Origin: Thermococcaceae archaeon
GTDB lineage: Archaea; Methanobacteriota_B; Thermococci; Thermococcales; Thermococcaceae
Direction of reading: 5' to 3'
DNA: 64,000 nucleotides
NCBI GenBank assembly: GCA_030156945.1
Contig: JASGLT010000001.1
Span: 113,677-177,676 of the forward strand
A program made the translations under genes and the position numbers. This document shows positions 14,944 to 22,561 of the stretch, piece after piece. Numbering within the stretch: the stretch's first letter is position 1; each line of letters opens with the position of its first letter. The notes under the pieces were generated by a model. The model made no database searches and was not told the DNA's origin. It saw nothing but the letters and a program-made list of their open reading frames with translations.

Positions 14944-15462
14944 TTACCACTCTTTTTTGAGCTGGATAAGCCCTTTGATTATTAAGTATCCCCCAATCAG
15001 CCCAAATAATAATAACAGGAACACTTTTATCGGCTCGTTAGATTTAATGGCAAGAACTACCATAACAATCCACTGATATGCCCAGAAATACTTGACTTCC
15101 CCCGATGGATAAGTAAGTTGGTCCCTACTACGTTTGGCTAAATACAACGGAAATATGAACAATAAAACCAAAATTGTAAAAACAGCCACTATCCCCATAA
15201 TTCTACCTAAATCGTGGGATACTACCGCAATTATTCCCAAGATGCCCAAGAACAAGGCGAAAGAAGTTTGAATGATGTGCCATATTCTTTTGTCTCCCCC
15301 TGACGGCCTTGACCAGAGAACAATCGTCCCCCATAACGGGACAAACATTAGATTTATTGCGAGTACGTATAAACCACTTTCAATTCCCCGAACTTCTCCA
15401 ATCAAAATAATGGAGAGTGTAATAAGAAAGAACCCCATGAGGAAACTTCTCTTGAATCCCAT
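14944..15462 (-). CDS. polytopic membrane protein, putative immunity protein of cassette 1
   Basis: I start this at the ATG at 15462 (AGGGGGGCTTGAT upstream), giving 172 aa and removing 39 unlikely residues that overlap cassette 1. It has about six hydrophobic segments and a basic end 'QLKKEW'. It begins 12 bases after the cassette-1 stop, so coupling is tight. It is a paralogue of the next gene downstream. The immunity role is inferred from gene order and topology. Confidence 0.68.
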   Translation of the reverse strand: MGFKRSFLMGFFLITLSIILIGEVRGIESGLYVLAINLMFVPLWGTIVLWSRPSGGDKRIWHIIQTSFALFLGILGIIAVVSHDLGRIMGIVAVFTILVLLFIFPLYLAKRSRDQLTYPSGEVKYFWAYQWIVMVVLAIKSNEPIKVFLLLLFGLIGGYLIIKGLIQLKKEW

Positions 15463-15473
15463 ATCAAGCCCCC

Positions 15474-16625
15474 CTAAGGTAACCCTAGTACCTTGTAAGT
15501 TATAAACCCAACTGCAGCTCCGATCAACGTTCCCCCTCCGGGTACAGCCGAACCTATGGTGGCCCCAATCTTGGTGCATTTAAGTATGTATGCAGTTGCA
15601 ACTCCAGCACCAAATCCAACGGCCATTGAAATTACAAGATGTTCTATCACTTTGTCTGAATCTACCCTTATTGTCACATATTTAGTGGCTTCATAACTTA
15701 AACCCCATATCTTTCCTTTTGAATCAATTACATAGGGCTGCCCATTAACAAGTACCGTGAAATTCACTTGAACTGGAACTGTGACGCCTGATAGTTTCTT
15801 TATCTCGATCCCACTCTCAATAATTCCCTTCTCAGGCAGAACATCGTGGAATTTTAGTTCAAACTCTCCAACACCCCCCGCTGGAACTGTTTTTGTGAGT
15901 ATCGTTGGTGGAGTAAATTCGGGAGTTAAATCCTTTGTATATCTTGTCTTAAGGATATGTGCGTTGGCATTAATGCTGGTTATCTCCCACTGCACATCAG
16001 TGGGATTTGTAAAGTACACAACGCACTCCATGTCTAAAACCAAATTTCCTTCCTTTGCCAATAACTGTAAATCACTACAGTCCATGACTGCCTTTTGCAC
16101 TTTTGTTTGAGTTACTTCAATGTACTCGCTTGCCATCGAGTACTCTCCAATTTTCAGTTTTAGAGTCGTGTTCTGAGTTATGGGTCCTATGGTTGCGATT
16201 ATTCTTGCAGTCTTGTTAGCATAGATTGTCAAATAGCCATCCGAGATTGAATAGCCCACTCCATGATAACCTTCCTTAGGCCACCAAACGTTCCCAGTAT
16301 CGTCAACTAACTCGATGGGCAATGTTTGCTTGTAGTTCTCCGAGTTCTTCACAGTGATGTAAACAGTCACATTATTACCCGCTTCAACCGGGTTTGGAAC
16401 AACCTCCAGCCAGGCAGAGAGACCATTCAACACGCGCGCAACACTCACCTCCCCGCTCCACTCATCCACTTCCAACTCTTGCCCACCAAGGACCTCGAAA
16501 AGCCTAACCTCGTATGAGTGCTCACCCTGAACAGCAACCCAGTGCAGAGCCACCGAAGCACCGGAAGTGCTGACATTAACTGGCTTCGAATCAACCAACA
16601 GACTATCCACAAGCAGTTCCACCAT
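15474..16625 (-). CDS. orphan C-terminal cassette 1, glycine-rich hydrophobic tail
   Basis: From the ATG at 16625 the protein has 383 aa. It starts within a diverged copy of the CARDB-like block ('VELLVDSLLVDSKPVN', 'GEHSYEVRLFEVLGGQELEVD'). An extra beta domain ('PVEAGNNVTVYITVKN') and the two-Cys module ('MDCSDL..DMECVVYFTNPTD') follow. It ends with 'KIGATIGSAVPGGGTLIGAA' and 'VGFITYKVLGLP', a glycine-zipper-like hydrophobic tail resembling pore-forming peptides. The ORF-track start adds a non-homologous leader and has no ribosome site. No genuine signal peptide is present. Confidence 0.7.
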   Translation of the reverse strand: MVELLVDSLLVDSKPVNVSTSGASVALHWVAVQGEHSYEVRLFEVLGGQELEVDEWSGEVSVARVLNGLSAWLEVVPNPVEAGNNVTVYITVKNSENYKQTLPIELVDDTGNVWWPKEGYHGVGYSISDGYLTIYANKTARIIATIGPITQNTTLKLKIGEYSMASEYIEVTQTKVQKAVMDCSDLQLLAKEGNLVLDMECVVYFTNPTDVQWEITSINANAHILKTRYTKDLTPEFTPPTILTKTVPAGGVGEFELKFHDVLPEKGIIESGIEIKKLSGVTVPVQVNFTVLVNGQPYVIDSKGKIWGLSYEATKYVTIRVDSDKVIEHLVISMAVGFGAGVATAYILKCTKIGATIGSAVPGGGTLIGAAVGFITYKVLGLP

Positions 16626-16744
16626 AGAAATCAGAAAGGTGAAGATAAAAGTCAAAGGTCATGAACTCGAAATTCATTCATGATATCACCTGCAAGACGC
16701 CATTGTTATCATTTTCCTATGCGGATTACTCTGGCAGTGACATT

Positions 16745-17263
16745 TCATGTCAACCCCTCCTTATATAACTGGGCAACGTATAACACCACAGCTATTCCAC
16801 CTAAAAGTATAATAGCGTAGTCTTTGATTATCCAGATTAATGCCCAAAGTGCCAACAATGTTAGCGCCACATAAGTTTTTCCGAGCTTTTGGCCCAATGA
16901 GATTATTCCAATCCCATTTAGCAGGCTTATTGAGACTATTTTAAGAAGGATTGAAAAGTTCTCGATACCTTTTTTGACTACCAAATAAATCACCACAGCA
17001 ACCCATATAATGAGCACAATACTGCCTCCACTTGAAAACTCCTTGTCCTTTTTGGTCTGATTTGTAATTAGAGAATATGGTATCCCAAACGAAAAAATTC
17101 CAAATCCCAAGCCAAGGACAGGATTCTCAAAGGCCTTGCTAAGTGTCAGCAATTCCAGAGACAGCAGTGAAAAAGCAAAAGAAAGCTGAAGTACCCTCTT
17201 CCAGTTAGGATACGCAATAAGACCCAAAAAGGGAAGGAGGGAGACTATATACACTAGCTCCAT
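16745..17263 (-). CDS. polytopic membrane protein, immunity candidate for the full-length effector
   Basis: The 172-aa protein has six to seven hydrophobic segments and starts after GGGGGAGTAAAAG, three bases past the stop of the 1032-aa protein. It is the only membrane gene directly coupled to the complete secreted protein, so by the array logic it should protect against the currently expressed C-terminal domain. The sequence is otherwise unfamiliar. Confidence 0.7.
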   Translation of the reverse strand: MELVYIVSLLPFLGLIAYPNWKRVLQLSFAFSLLSLELLTLSKAFENPVLGLGFGIFSFGIPYSLITNQTKKDKEFSSGGSIVLIIWVAVVIYLVVKKGIENFSILLKIVSISLLNGIGIISLGQKLGKTYVALTLLALWALIWIIKDYAIILLGGIAVVLYVAQLYKEGLT

Positions 17264-17266
17264 CTT

Positions 17267-20200
17267 TTACTCCCCCGTGAAATAGTCGAGATAACCAAAT
17301 ACCCTCCGCGAGTATTCAATCGCATTTCTCGCCCATACTATCACTTTGTTTGACCCCTTGAGGAATATCAGCGTAACGGCAATATCCACAGTAACAACTT
17401 TGTTATTCTGAGTTATTCTGCCACTACCGTAACCTTTGAATTTAAATGTTCCATGAGAAGTATTAAGGTTATACGGTAACTCCACGTAGTATGTACTTCC
17501 CCAGAGACCCCCCTCCAATACTGCGAGAGGAACCTCTGCAATTGACATAAACTGAATGGTAATATAACTCTGAGGAACTATTATATCAGATGAAATCTTA
17601 CCCTTAAACTTTTTCAGTCCAACATTCAATGCAGTTGGAGCGGCAGTAGCGTCTCCAATATCCAATCCATCAATTTTTATTTTTTCATCCGTGGGGTTGT
17701 ATATAATAGCAACACATTCAACTTCCGCTTGATAGTTTATGAGAACGTTCTTGATGGACTCTAGATTTACACCCGTGACTAGCTTAGTGAAATACAAATC
17801 ACTGCACTCAAACCCCACCTGCTTTAATTCAGTCCCATTCACAGGTTTCACTTTCACCGTCACTTCTGCCCAATGTTCTTCTCCTGCACCGTTCGGTTCA
17901 CCATCATAATTGTCGAGGAAGAGTTTGAACGCGTGGTTGCCAACACCATGGATAGTGTAACTGAAACTAACGTTCCTCCCGCCATTCGCTGGAACTCCAC
18001 CCTCAAAACCATCAATCCTCTTTATTATCGCCCCACTCTCATCCTCCACGAAACCCCTAACGGAGATGGCACTAGAGTCAAAATTCCAAATCCTAACAGT
18101 AAAGAACACTGTTCCGCCGCCTTCAAGTTCTGTTGGGAATGCCTCCAAAGAGACTGCAAACTGCTGATACTGAGAAGCAACACTCACCTCTCCACTCCAA
18201 CCATCCACTTCCAACTCCTGCCCACCAAGGACCTCGAAAAGCCTAACCTCGTATGAGTGCTCACCCTGAACAGCAGTCCACTGAAGGGTGAAGCTTTTGG
18301 TGGAGCTTGCTGGAACACTACCGCTCACCGAATCAACCACCTTGCCATCAATGAGGAGCTTCAGCTTAACAGTTTTGCTCTGGGTGTATGAGTTCTCAAC
18401 ATTAACCTTGAACGTGAGCTGTTCGCCGCTCTTTACCGTCTCCGGGCTCCTGGTAACACCCACAATTTGCAGTGAGCCGCTTGATGTAGAACCCTTGGAA
18501 ACCACAAAATACCCGCTTAGAATCTTCGAATGCTGGCCAAAGCTGCATTTCATGGTATAGCTGTACGATCCGGAGTACGCATAGTGGGCCGAGCCAAGCG
18601 TTACGGTATCACTCCCACCGTTTCCTGGAGCATCGAAACCCCCAGATGGTCTATATATGCCCCTGCTTGTGCTCGTCTGTGGAACTTCAACTTCAAGCAT
18701 GCAAGAGCCGCTAATCGGCTCACTGTTGTAGTTTGTAACAACGGCTTTGAACGTTAAATCCTCTCCTTCTTCAAAACTCCCATCCCTGTCCGAATCCTGA
18801 ATTAAAAGCGATGCTTGAACTTTACCTGGATCTATCGGGTCTTCAAGAGTTATTGTCGCCGAATAAGAAACCTCAATCAGCCTAGTTGATGTTAGGGAAT
18901 ATTCGGAATCCGTTGAAAGGGGAGTGTCTCCCGAAGAGGGCTTGTATGTAATCTTGACCGTTCCACTAACCAAAACGCTTCCAGTTCCGTATACCCTCCC
19001 GCTATTAGTGCTCTCCACGGTCGTAATCTCATCTTTATACAAAAATCCAACGCTCTCCGAATCCTCGAGTTCGGTGCCACTGAACTCCACCTCGATGTTG
19101 GAAACTGCATTTTTCTCAGCCTTAATCTCAACCACGACTTTGTACGTGGCATAATCCGCAGTTGTCGTCACTGGAACTACATAAATCGATGTGACCACGA
19201 GCCTTCCTTCCTCTCCAGCAGCCAAGGCCTCTTCAACAAGAGGACCTCCCTCTCCAGCTACAGATATTGGACCTATTGGGCTTGGAAGGACTCCCATGCA
19301 TCCAGATGAACGTGTGTAGGTCTTTAGAGCATCTGCGAGTTGAGAAACCTTCTCGTTAAGCATATAGGTCAGCTCGGGATTTGAGTTTCCGGCTTTCTTG
19401 GCGAGAAGTATTGACTCAACCTGAAGTGTAAGGTTGTATGCTTTAAGGGCGTTCCATGTGTACTCTATCTTGCATGAGTTCAACGATTCCGAGGAGGACG
19501 TTGGTTTTATAATTGGCTTTATGGGCTTTATAGGAGTTGGTTCTGGTCTTGGCGGAGAGGGTGAAGGACCGCCTAAAAATTTGGTTATGACAATGTACCC
19601 CCCAGAAACACGAACCATTGATGTGTTTGAGTCCAATTTACCGGAGATTATGTTAAGCTCTTCCTGCTTCAGCTTTTGTATGGCATAAAGCTTATCATCA
19701 ACCCCCCCTGATCTGTATGCAGTGTAAAAGTTTACCCACCCCATTAATAGCTGAGGGAGAATTACGCGATTACCGGCAAGACTTGGATTTCCATCCGCCC
19801 CGCGCCAGTACTTCCATTCCAAACCCTTAGTTTCATACTCATTGTACCTGAATGCTACCCTTAGGAACGCAGTTGAAAAGTCGGAAAGGAATTTTTCCAT
19901 GTCAAAATCCCCATGAATGTAGTCGGCGTTTTGAACAATGTAGTCTTGAAGGGCCTGGATTTCCTCATCGCTCCATCCCTGCTCCTTAAGGGCATTAACA
20001 GTTTCCTGGGGAAGGCCCTTTCTTTTGATTTCCTGAGCCATTGCCCTGAGCTCACTTTCCGTATAGTGGAGTTTCACTCCGGAGGCCTTAAGCTCCGTGA
20101 GTGCCTCCCACACAAGGGCTGAAATTTGAGCCGCGTTCTCAGAGCCATCCCGAGAGTTTTTGATGAGCTCATTGATGGCACTCAAATTCCCTCTCTGAGC

Positions 20201-20365
20201 TTTGGGAACCAGTTCAGCCTCCCTGTTTAGTATCTCCCAAAAGGCATCGTAGACCGAGCTTTTAGTTCCTGAAGTTGCAGCTACCACATAACCCGAGAAA
20301 GTCGCTGAACTCACGCTGAAACCTACTATCAACATAGCCACCAGTAAGCTTAGTACTTTTCTCAT
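17267..20365 (-). CDS. large secreted modular surface protein, putative polymorphic toxin
   Basis: The 1032-aa protein has a signal peptide ('MRKVLSLLVAMLIVGFSVSS') and a helical domain (~35-265). A Pro-rich linker ('SPSPPRPEPTPIKPIKPIIK') and a helical segment containing Cys follow, then beta-sandwich domains of CARDB/Ig type (~380-870). One of these holds 'GSVPASSTKSFTLQW' and another 'VPANGGRNVSFSYTI'. The end is a two-Cys module ('FECSDL..EVECVAIIYNPTD') with a short hydrophobic tail ('VVTVDIAVTLIFLKGSNKV'). Downstream cassettes repeat its block plus different tails, so the C-terminus seems exchangeable. An adhesin or S-layer-associated role is an alternative. The start lies after GGTGATACC, with a TATA region upstream. 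Confidence 0.75.
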   Translation of the reverse strand: MRKVLSLLVAMLIVGFSVSSATFSGYVVAATSGTKSSVYDAFWEILNREAELVPKAQRGNLSAINELIKNSRDGSENAAQISALVWEALTELKASGVKLHYTESELRAMAQEIKRKGLPQETVNALKEQGWSDEEIQALQDYIVQNADYIHGDFDMEKFLSDFSTAFLRVAFRYNEYETKGLEWKYWRGADGNPSLAGNRVILPQLLMGWVNFYTAYRSGGVDDKLYAIQKLKQEELNIISGKLDSNTSMVRVSGGYIVITKFLGGPSPSPPRPEPTPIKPIKPIIKPTSSSESLNSCKIEYTWNALKAYNLTLQVESILLAKKAGNSNPELTYMLNEKVSQLADALKTYTRSSGCMGVLPSPIGPISVAGEGGPLVEEALAAGEEGRLVVTSIYVVPVTTTADYATYKVVVEIKAEKNAVSNIEVEFSGTELEDSESVGFLYKDEITTVESTNSGRVYGTGSVLVSGTVKITYKPSSGDTPLSTDSEYSLTSTRLIEVSYSATITLEDPIDPGKVQASLLIQDSDRDGSFEEGEDLTFKAVVTNYNSEPISGSCMLEVEVPQTSTSRGIYRPSGGFDAPGNGGSDTVTLGSAHYAYSGSYSYTMKCSFGQHSKILSGYFVVSKGSTSSGSLQIVGVTRSPETVKSGEQLTFKVNVENSYTQSKTVKLKLLIDGKVVDSVSGSVPASSTKSFTLQWTAVQGEHSYEVRLFEVLGGQELEVDGWSGEVSVASQYQQFAVSLEAFPTELEGGGTVFFTVRIWNFDSSAISVRGFVEDESGAIIKRIDGFEGGVPANGGRNVSFSYTIHGVGNHAFKLFLDNYDGEPNGAGEEHWAEVTVKVKPVNGTELKQVGFECSDLYFTKLVTGVNLESIKNVLINYQAEVECVAIIYNPTDEKIKIDGLDIGDATAAPTALNVGLKKFKGKISSDIIVPQSYITIQFMSIAEVPLAVLEGGLWGSTYYVELPYNLNTSHGTFKFKGYGSGRITQNNKVVTVDIAVTLIFLKGSNKVIVWARNAIEYSRRVFGYLDYFTGE
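17872..18340 (-). repeat. homology blocks of the full-length gene
   Basis: This segment of the surface-protein gene holds both blocks that recur in the cassettes: the 'VPANGGRNVSFSYTI' block and the 'SFTLQW..GEHSYEV' block. It lies just before the variable end, as expected for a recombination landing zone. Confidence 0.75.
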
Positions 20366-20440
20366 GGTATCACCAAAGCGATGTTTTATTGTAATGCAAT
20401 AAAAAATTTTATCTTTAAATTTTGCATACTATCAACCGGA
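20366..20440 (-). promoter_or_regulatory. promoter of the surface-protein gene with shared motif
   Basis: On the minus strand 'ttgatagtatgcaaaat' (20435-20419) is followed by AT-rich DNA with TTTAAAGATAAAATTTTTTATT and the GGTGATACC ribosome site. The 17-mer is identical to that upstream of the SPASM gene. Both sites lie about 55-70 bp before their start codons on the coding strand. Confidence 0.5.
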
Positions 20441-20479
20441 GTCATCAAAAAACGGATAGAAACATTTAGAACGTGCCAG

Positions 20480-20995
20480 TTACCACGGCACGCTCTTCCA
20501 GCCCATCCTGTAGGCAAAATAGTTGGCCCCCCAGTGCACGAAAGGGGAAACGATTAGCAGGAAGATTATCTGGGCGCTGGAGAGCGTTTTCACAGGATAG
20601 GCAAAGGCGAGGGCGCTTATGAGAAAGCCGAGCTGGTCGAGACCTATAGCCGGATAGCCCCTCGGAAGGTTGGCCCGCCTTTTTATGAAACTCCCGACGA
20701 GATCTCCGATGAGCGCACCAAAAGACAGTAGAAAGGCCAGCTTTAGGGCATTCTCAAGGCTTCCGTAAAATTGGGGGGTTATGAAATACTGGATTAGACC
20801 CACAGAGGTGCCGATGAGGACTCCGCCCAAAAAGCCCCTCCACGTCTTGCCGTCCCCCAAAAGCCTTCTTCCGTCCTTCCAAGTCCTGCCGCCGTCTATA
20901 GGCCTTCCCCCACCAACGATAACGGGTGAAGCGTTCGCAAAGTAAGCGGGGAGTATGTACCAGAAGGCCCAGAATACCGATGAGAGCCAGTCCAT
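20480..20995 (-). CDS. carS: CDP-archaeol synthase
   Basis: The 171-aa integral membrane protein matches the CarS (formerly DUF46) family. It has an N-terminal 'YFANASPVIVGGGRPIDGG', the signature 'LLGDGKTWRGFLGGVLIGT', and 'LGDLVGSFIKRR' in slightly varied form, with about five membrane segments. It transfers CMP from CTP to digeranylgeranylglyceryl phosphate, making CDP-archaeol for polar lipid synthesis. The ATG follows GGGTGGTTGA and the gene is divergent from the LEA14-like gene. Confidence 0.93.
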   Translation of the reverse strand: MDWLSSVFWAFWYILPAYFANASPVIVGGGRPIDGGRTWKDGRRLLGDGKTWRGFLGGVLIGTSVGLIQYFITPQFYGSLENALKLAFLLSFGALIGDLVGSFIKRRANLPRGYPAIGLDQLGFLISALAFAYPVKTLSSAQIIFLLIVSPFVHWGANYFAYRMGWKSVPW

Positions 20996-21067
20996 TCAAC
21001 CACCCTCATTATAGCGGAGGAAATCGCTTATAAGGATTAGGTAAATTTGAGCAACAAGGTGGCGGTG

Positions 21068-21982
21068 GTGAAAAAAGCGGTGGCAGTCTTTATTGCGGTG
21101 AGTCTGCTCATGAGCCTCTGGGGGGCTTACGTTGCATACGCGGTGATCAGCATGAACCCCAAGCTCGAAGCGAGCTGGGGCAACGTCAGCGAGGGAGAAG
21201 TCGAAATAGTAGTCGATGCGGAGCTTGGGAAGCCCCTGCTCGTTCCGGCTTCAGTTGAAAACCTATCAATAAAATTCAACGAGGTTGAAGTTGCCTCCCT
21301 TGAAGAATTCAAGTATTCTCCGACAAAACCGGATGCAGAACTCGTGATAGAGTTGGATACTAACAAGCTGGTAAAGGCCATCGAAAGCTACTTCAACAAC
21401 GGCCAACATGGAAAAGCTGACGTCAGGGTAAAACTCGGGCTTTTTGGATTGCTCCACCCAACGCTTAAGTTCTCCCAGGAATTCCATGAGGACATGCTGG
21501 GTCAGATGAATTTCAAAGCTGAGAGCAAACCGATTTTAGGCGGCCTCCTTCACACACCGTCGGTCGAGGGCACGAGAGTAGTGTGGATGGGAGGGGAGGA
21601 TGGGGTTTGGAAGTTAAAGGCGTACGTGACTCTCAAGAACCCTAATTCAATACCGATCCCGGTTTCCAACCTTGAGTTCGAGATTTCCGCGAACGGAATA
21701 ACGGTAGGAAAGGGAAAAACCAGCCAGGGGGTCACAATACCGGCCGGGGGCATTGCAACGGTTCCCATCGACGTAGAGATATACTCAGAGTACCTTCCGA
21801 AGGTGCTGGCCACCCACATTAAAAATGGTGAAGAAAGCACGGTGAGACTGAACATCTACATAACAGCTGATATGGGTGGCAAAAGTGTCAGAATAGGGCT
21901 AAAAAGCGAGGAGGTCGTAGTAAAAACCGACGTAATGGTCAGCATAAACGAAGCCCTTTCCAATGTTTCCCGGAGAGAATGA
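21068..21982 (+). CDS. LEA14/WHy-like membrane-anchored protein
   Basis: The protein of about 304 aa has one N-terminal transmembrane anchor ('VFIAVSLLMSLWGAYVAYAVIS') and a long beta-rich exterior. The C-terminal part ('YVTLKNPNSIPIPVSNLEFEI', 'TIPAGGIATVPIDV') is a typical LEA14/water-stress-and-hypersensitive-response domain. I chose the GTG at 21068, five bases after GGTGG; the TTG at 21047 lacks a ribosome site. The molecular role in archaea is unknown. Confidence 0.75.
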   Translation: MKKAVAVFIAVSLLMSLWGAYVAYAVISMNPKLEASWGNVSEGEVEIVVDAELGKPLLVPASVENLSIKFNEVEVASLEEFKYSPTKPDAELVIELDTNKLVKAIESYFNNGQHGKADVRVKLGLFGLLHPTLKFSQEFHEDMLGQMNFKAESKPILGGLLHTPSVEGTRVVWMGGEDGVWKLKAYVTLKNPNSIPIPVSNLEFEISANGITVGKGKTSQGVTIPAGGIATVPIDVEIYSEYLPKVLATHIKNGEESTVRLNIYITADMGGKSVRIGLKSEEVVVKTDVMVSINEALSNVSRRE

Positions 21983-22021
21983 CTTTTAAATCCCGGTTTC
22001 TTTTTCCCTTCTGGTGAGACC

Positions 22022-22552
22022 ATGATAGAGAAACCCGACGTGAGAGCAGTCCACGATTTTCTTAACAGGCTCTGGGAGGACATATTCACGCTCAATGATG
22101 AGCTCAGAGAAGAGCTCTCCGAGCTCGGATTTAAGGTTGAAAACGTTGAGGAGGTTTTTAGAGCCTACATCTTCCTTGACGGTGAGTGGCGGCAGATGAG
22201 CTATCCCCATCCAGCCTTTGAGATAAAGCCGCAGATCGAAGTCGGCGCAACTCCGGAAAGCTACTACTTCGTCGTTGCAGTTCCGAAGGAGAGGATAAAC
22301 GAGGACTTCCTTGAGGCGTTCCTTGAGAGCTTTCAAAAGAGCTTCATCTACGGAAGTGAGGACTTTCTCAACGACGTCTACAACTTCAGACGGGACGGTA
22401 AAGTGTCTCCAGAATACGTGCTGAACAAGATAAACGAGAGCGATGAAAAGGTCTTCCAGTTTGAAGCTGACTTCGAAAGCGTTCAAGAGCTTAAAAAAGG
22501 CCTTTTCAAGATGATAGAACTCGGAAAGCACTTCGAAATCTTCGAACTCTGA
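22022..22552 (+). CDS. conserved Thermococcales protein (DUF3201-like)
   Basis: The 176-aa acidic alpha/beta protein includes 'FLNRLWEDIFTLNDELREEL' and 'YPHPAFEIKPQIEVGATPESYYFVVAV'. The pattern resembles the archaeal DUF3201 family, but I am not certain of the assignment. It has no signal, membrane segment or catalytic motif. The ATG follows GGTGAGACC. Only 9 bases separate it from the Nsun6-like gene, so they are probably co-transcribed. Confidence 0.6.
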   Translation: MIEKPDVRAVHDFLNRLWEDIFTLNDELREELSELGFKVENVEEVFRAYIFLDGEWRQMSYPHPAFEIKPQIEVGATPESYYFVVAVPKERINEDFLEAFLESFQKSFIYGSEDFLNDVYNFRRDGKVSPEYVLNKINESDEKVFQFEADFESVQELKKGLFKMIELGKHFEIFEL

Positions 22553-22561
22553 GGTGTCCCC

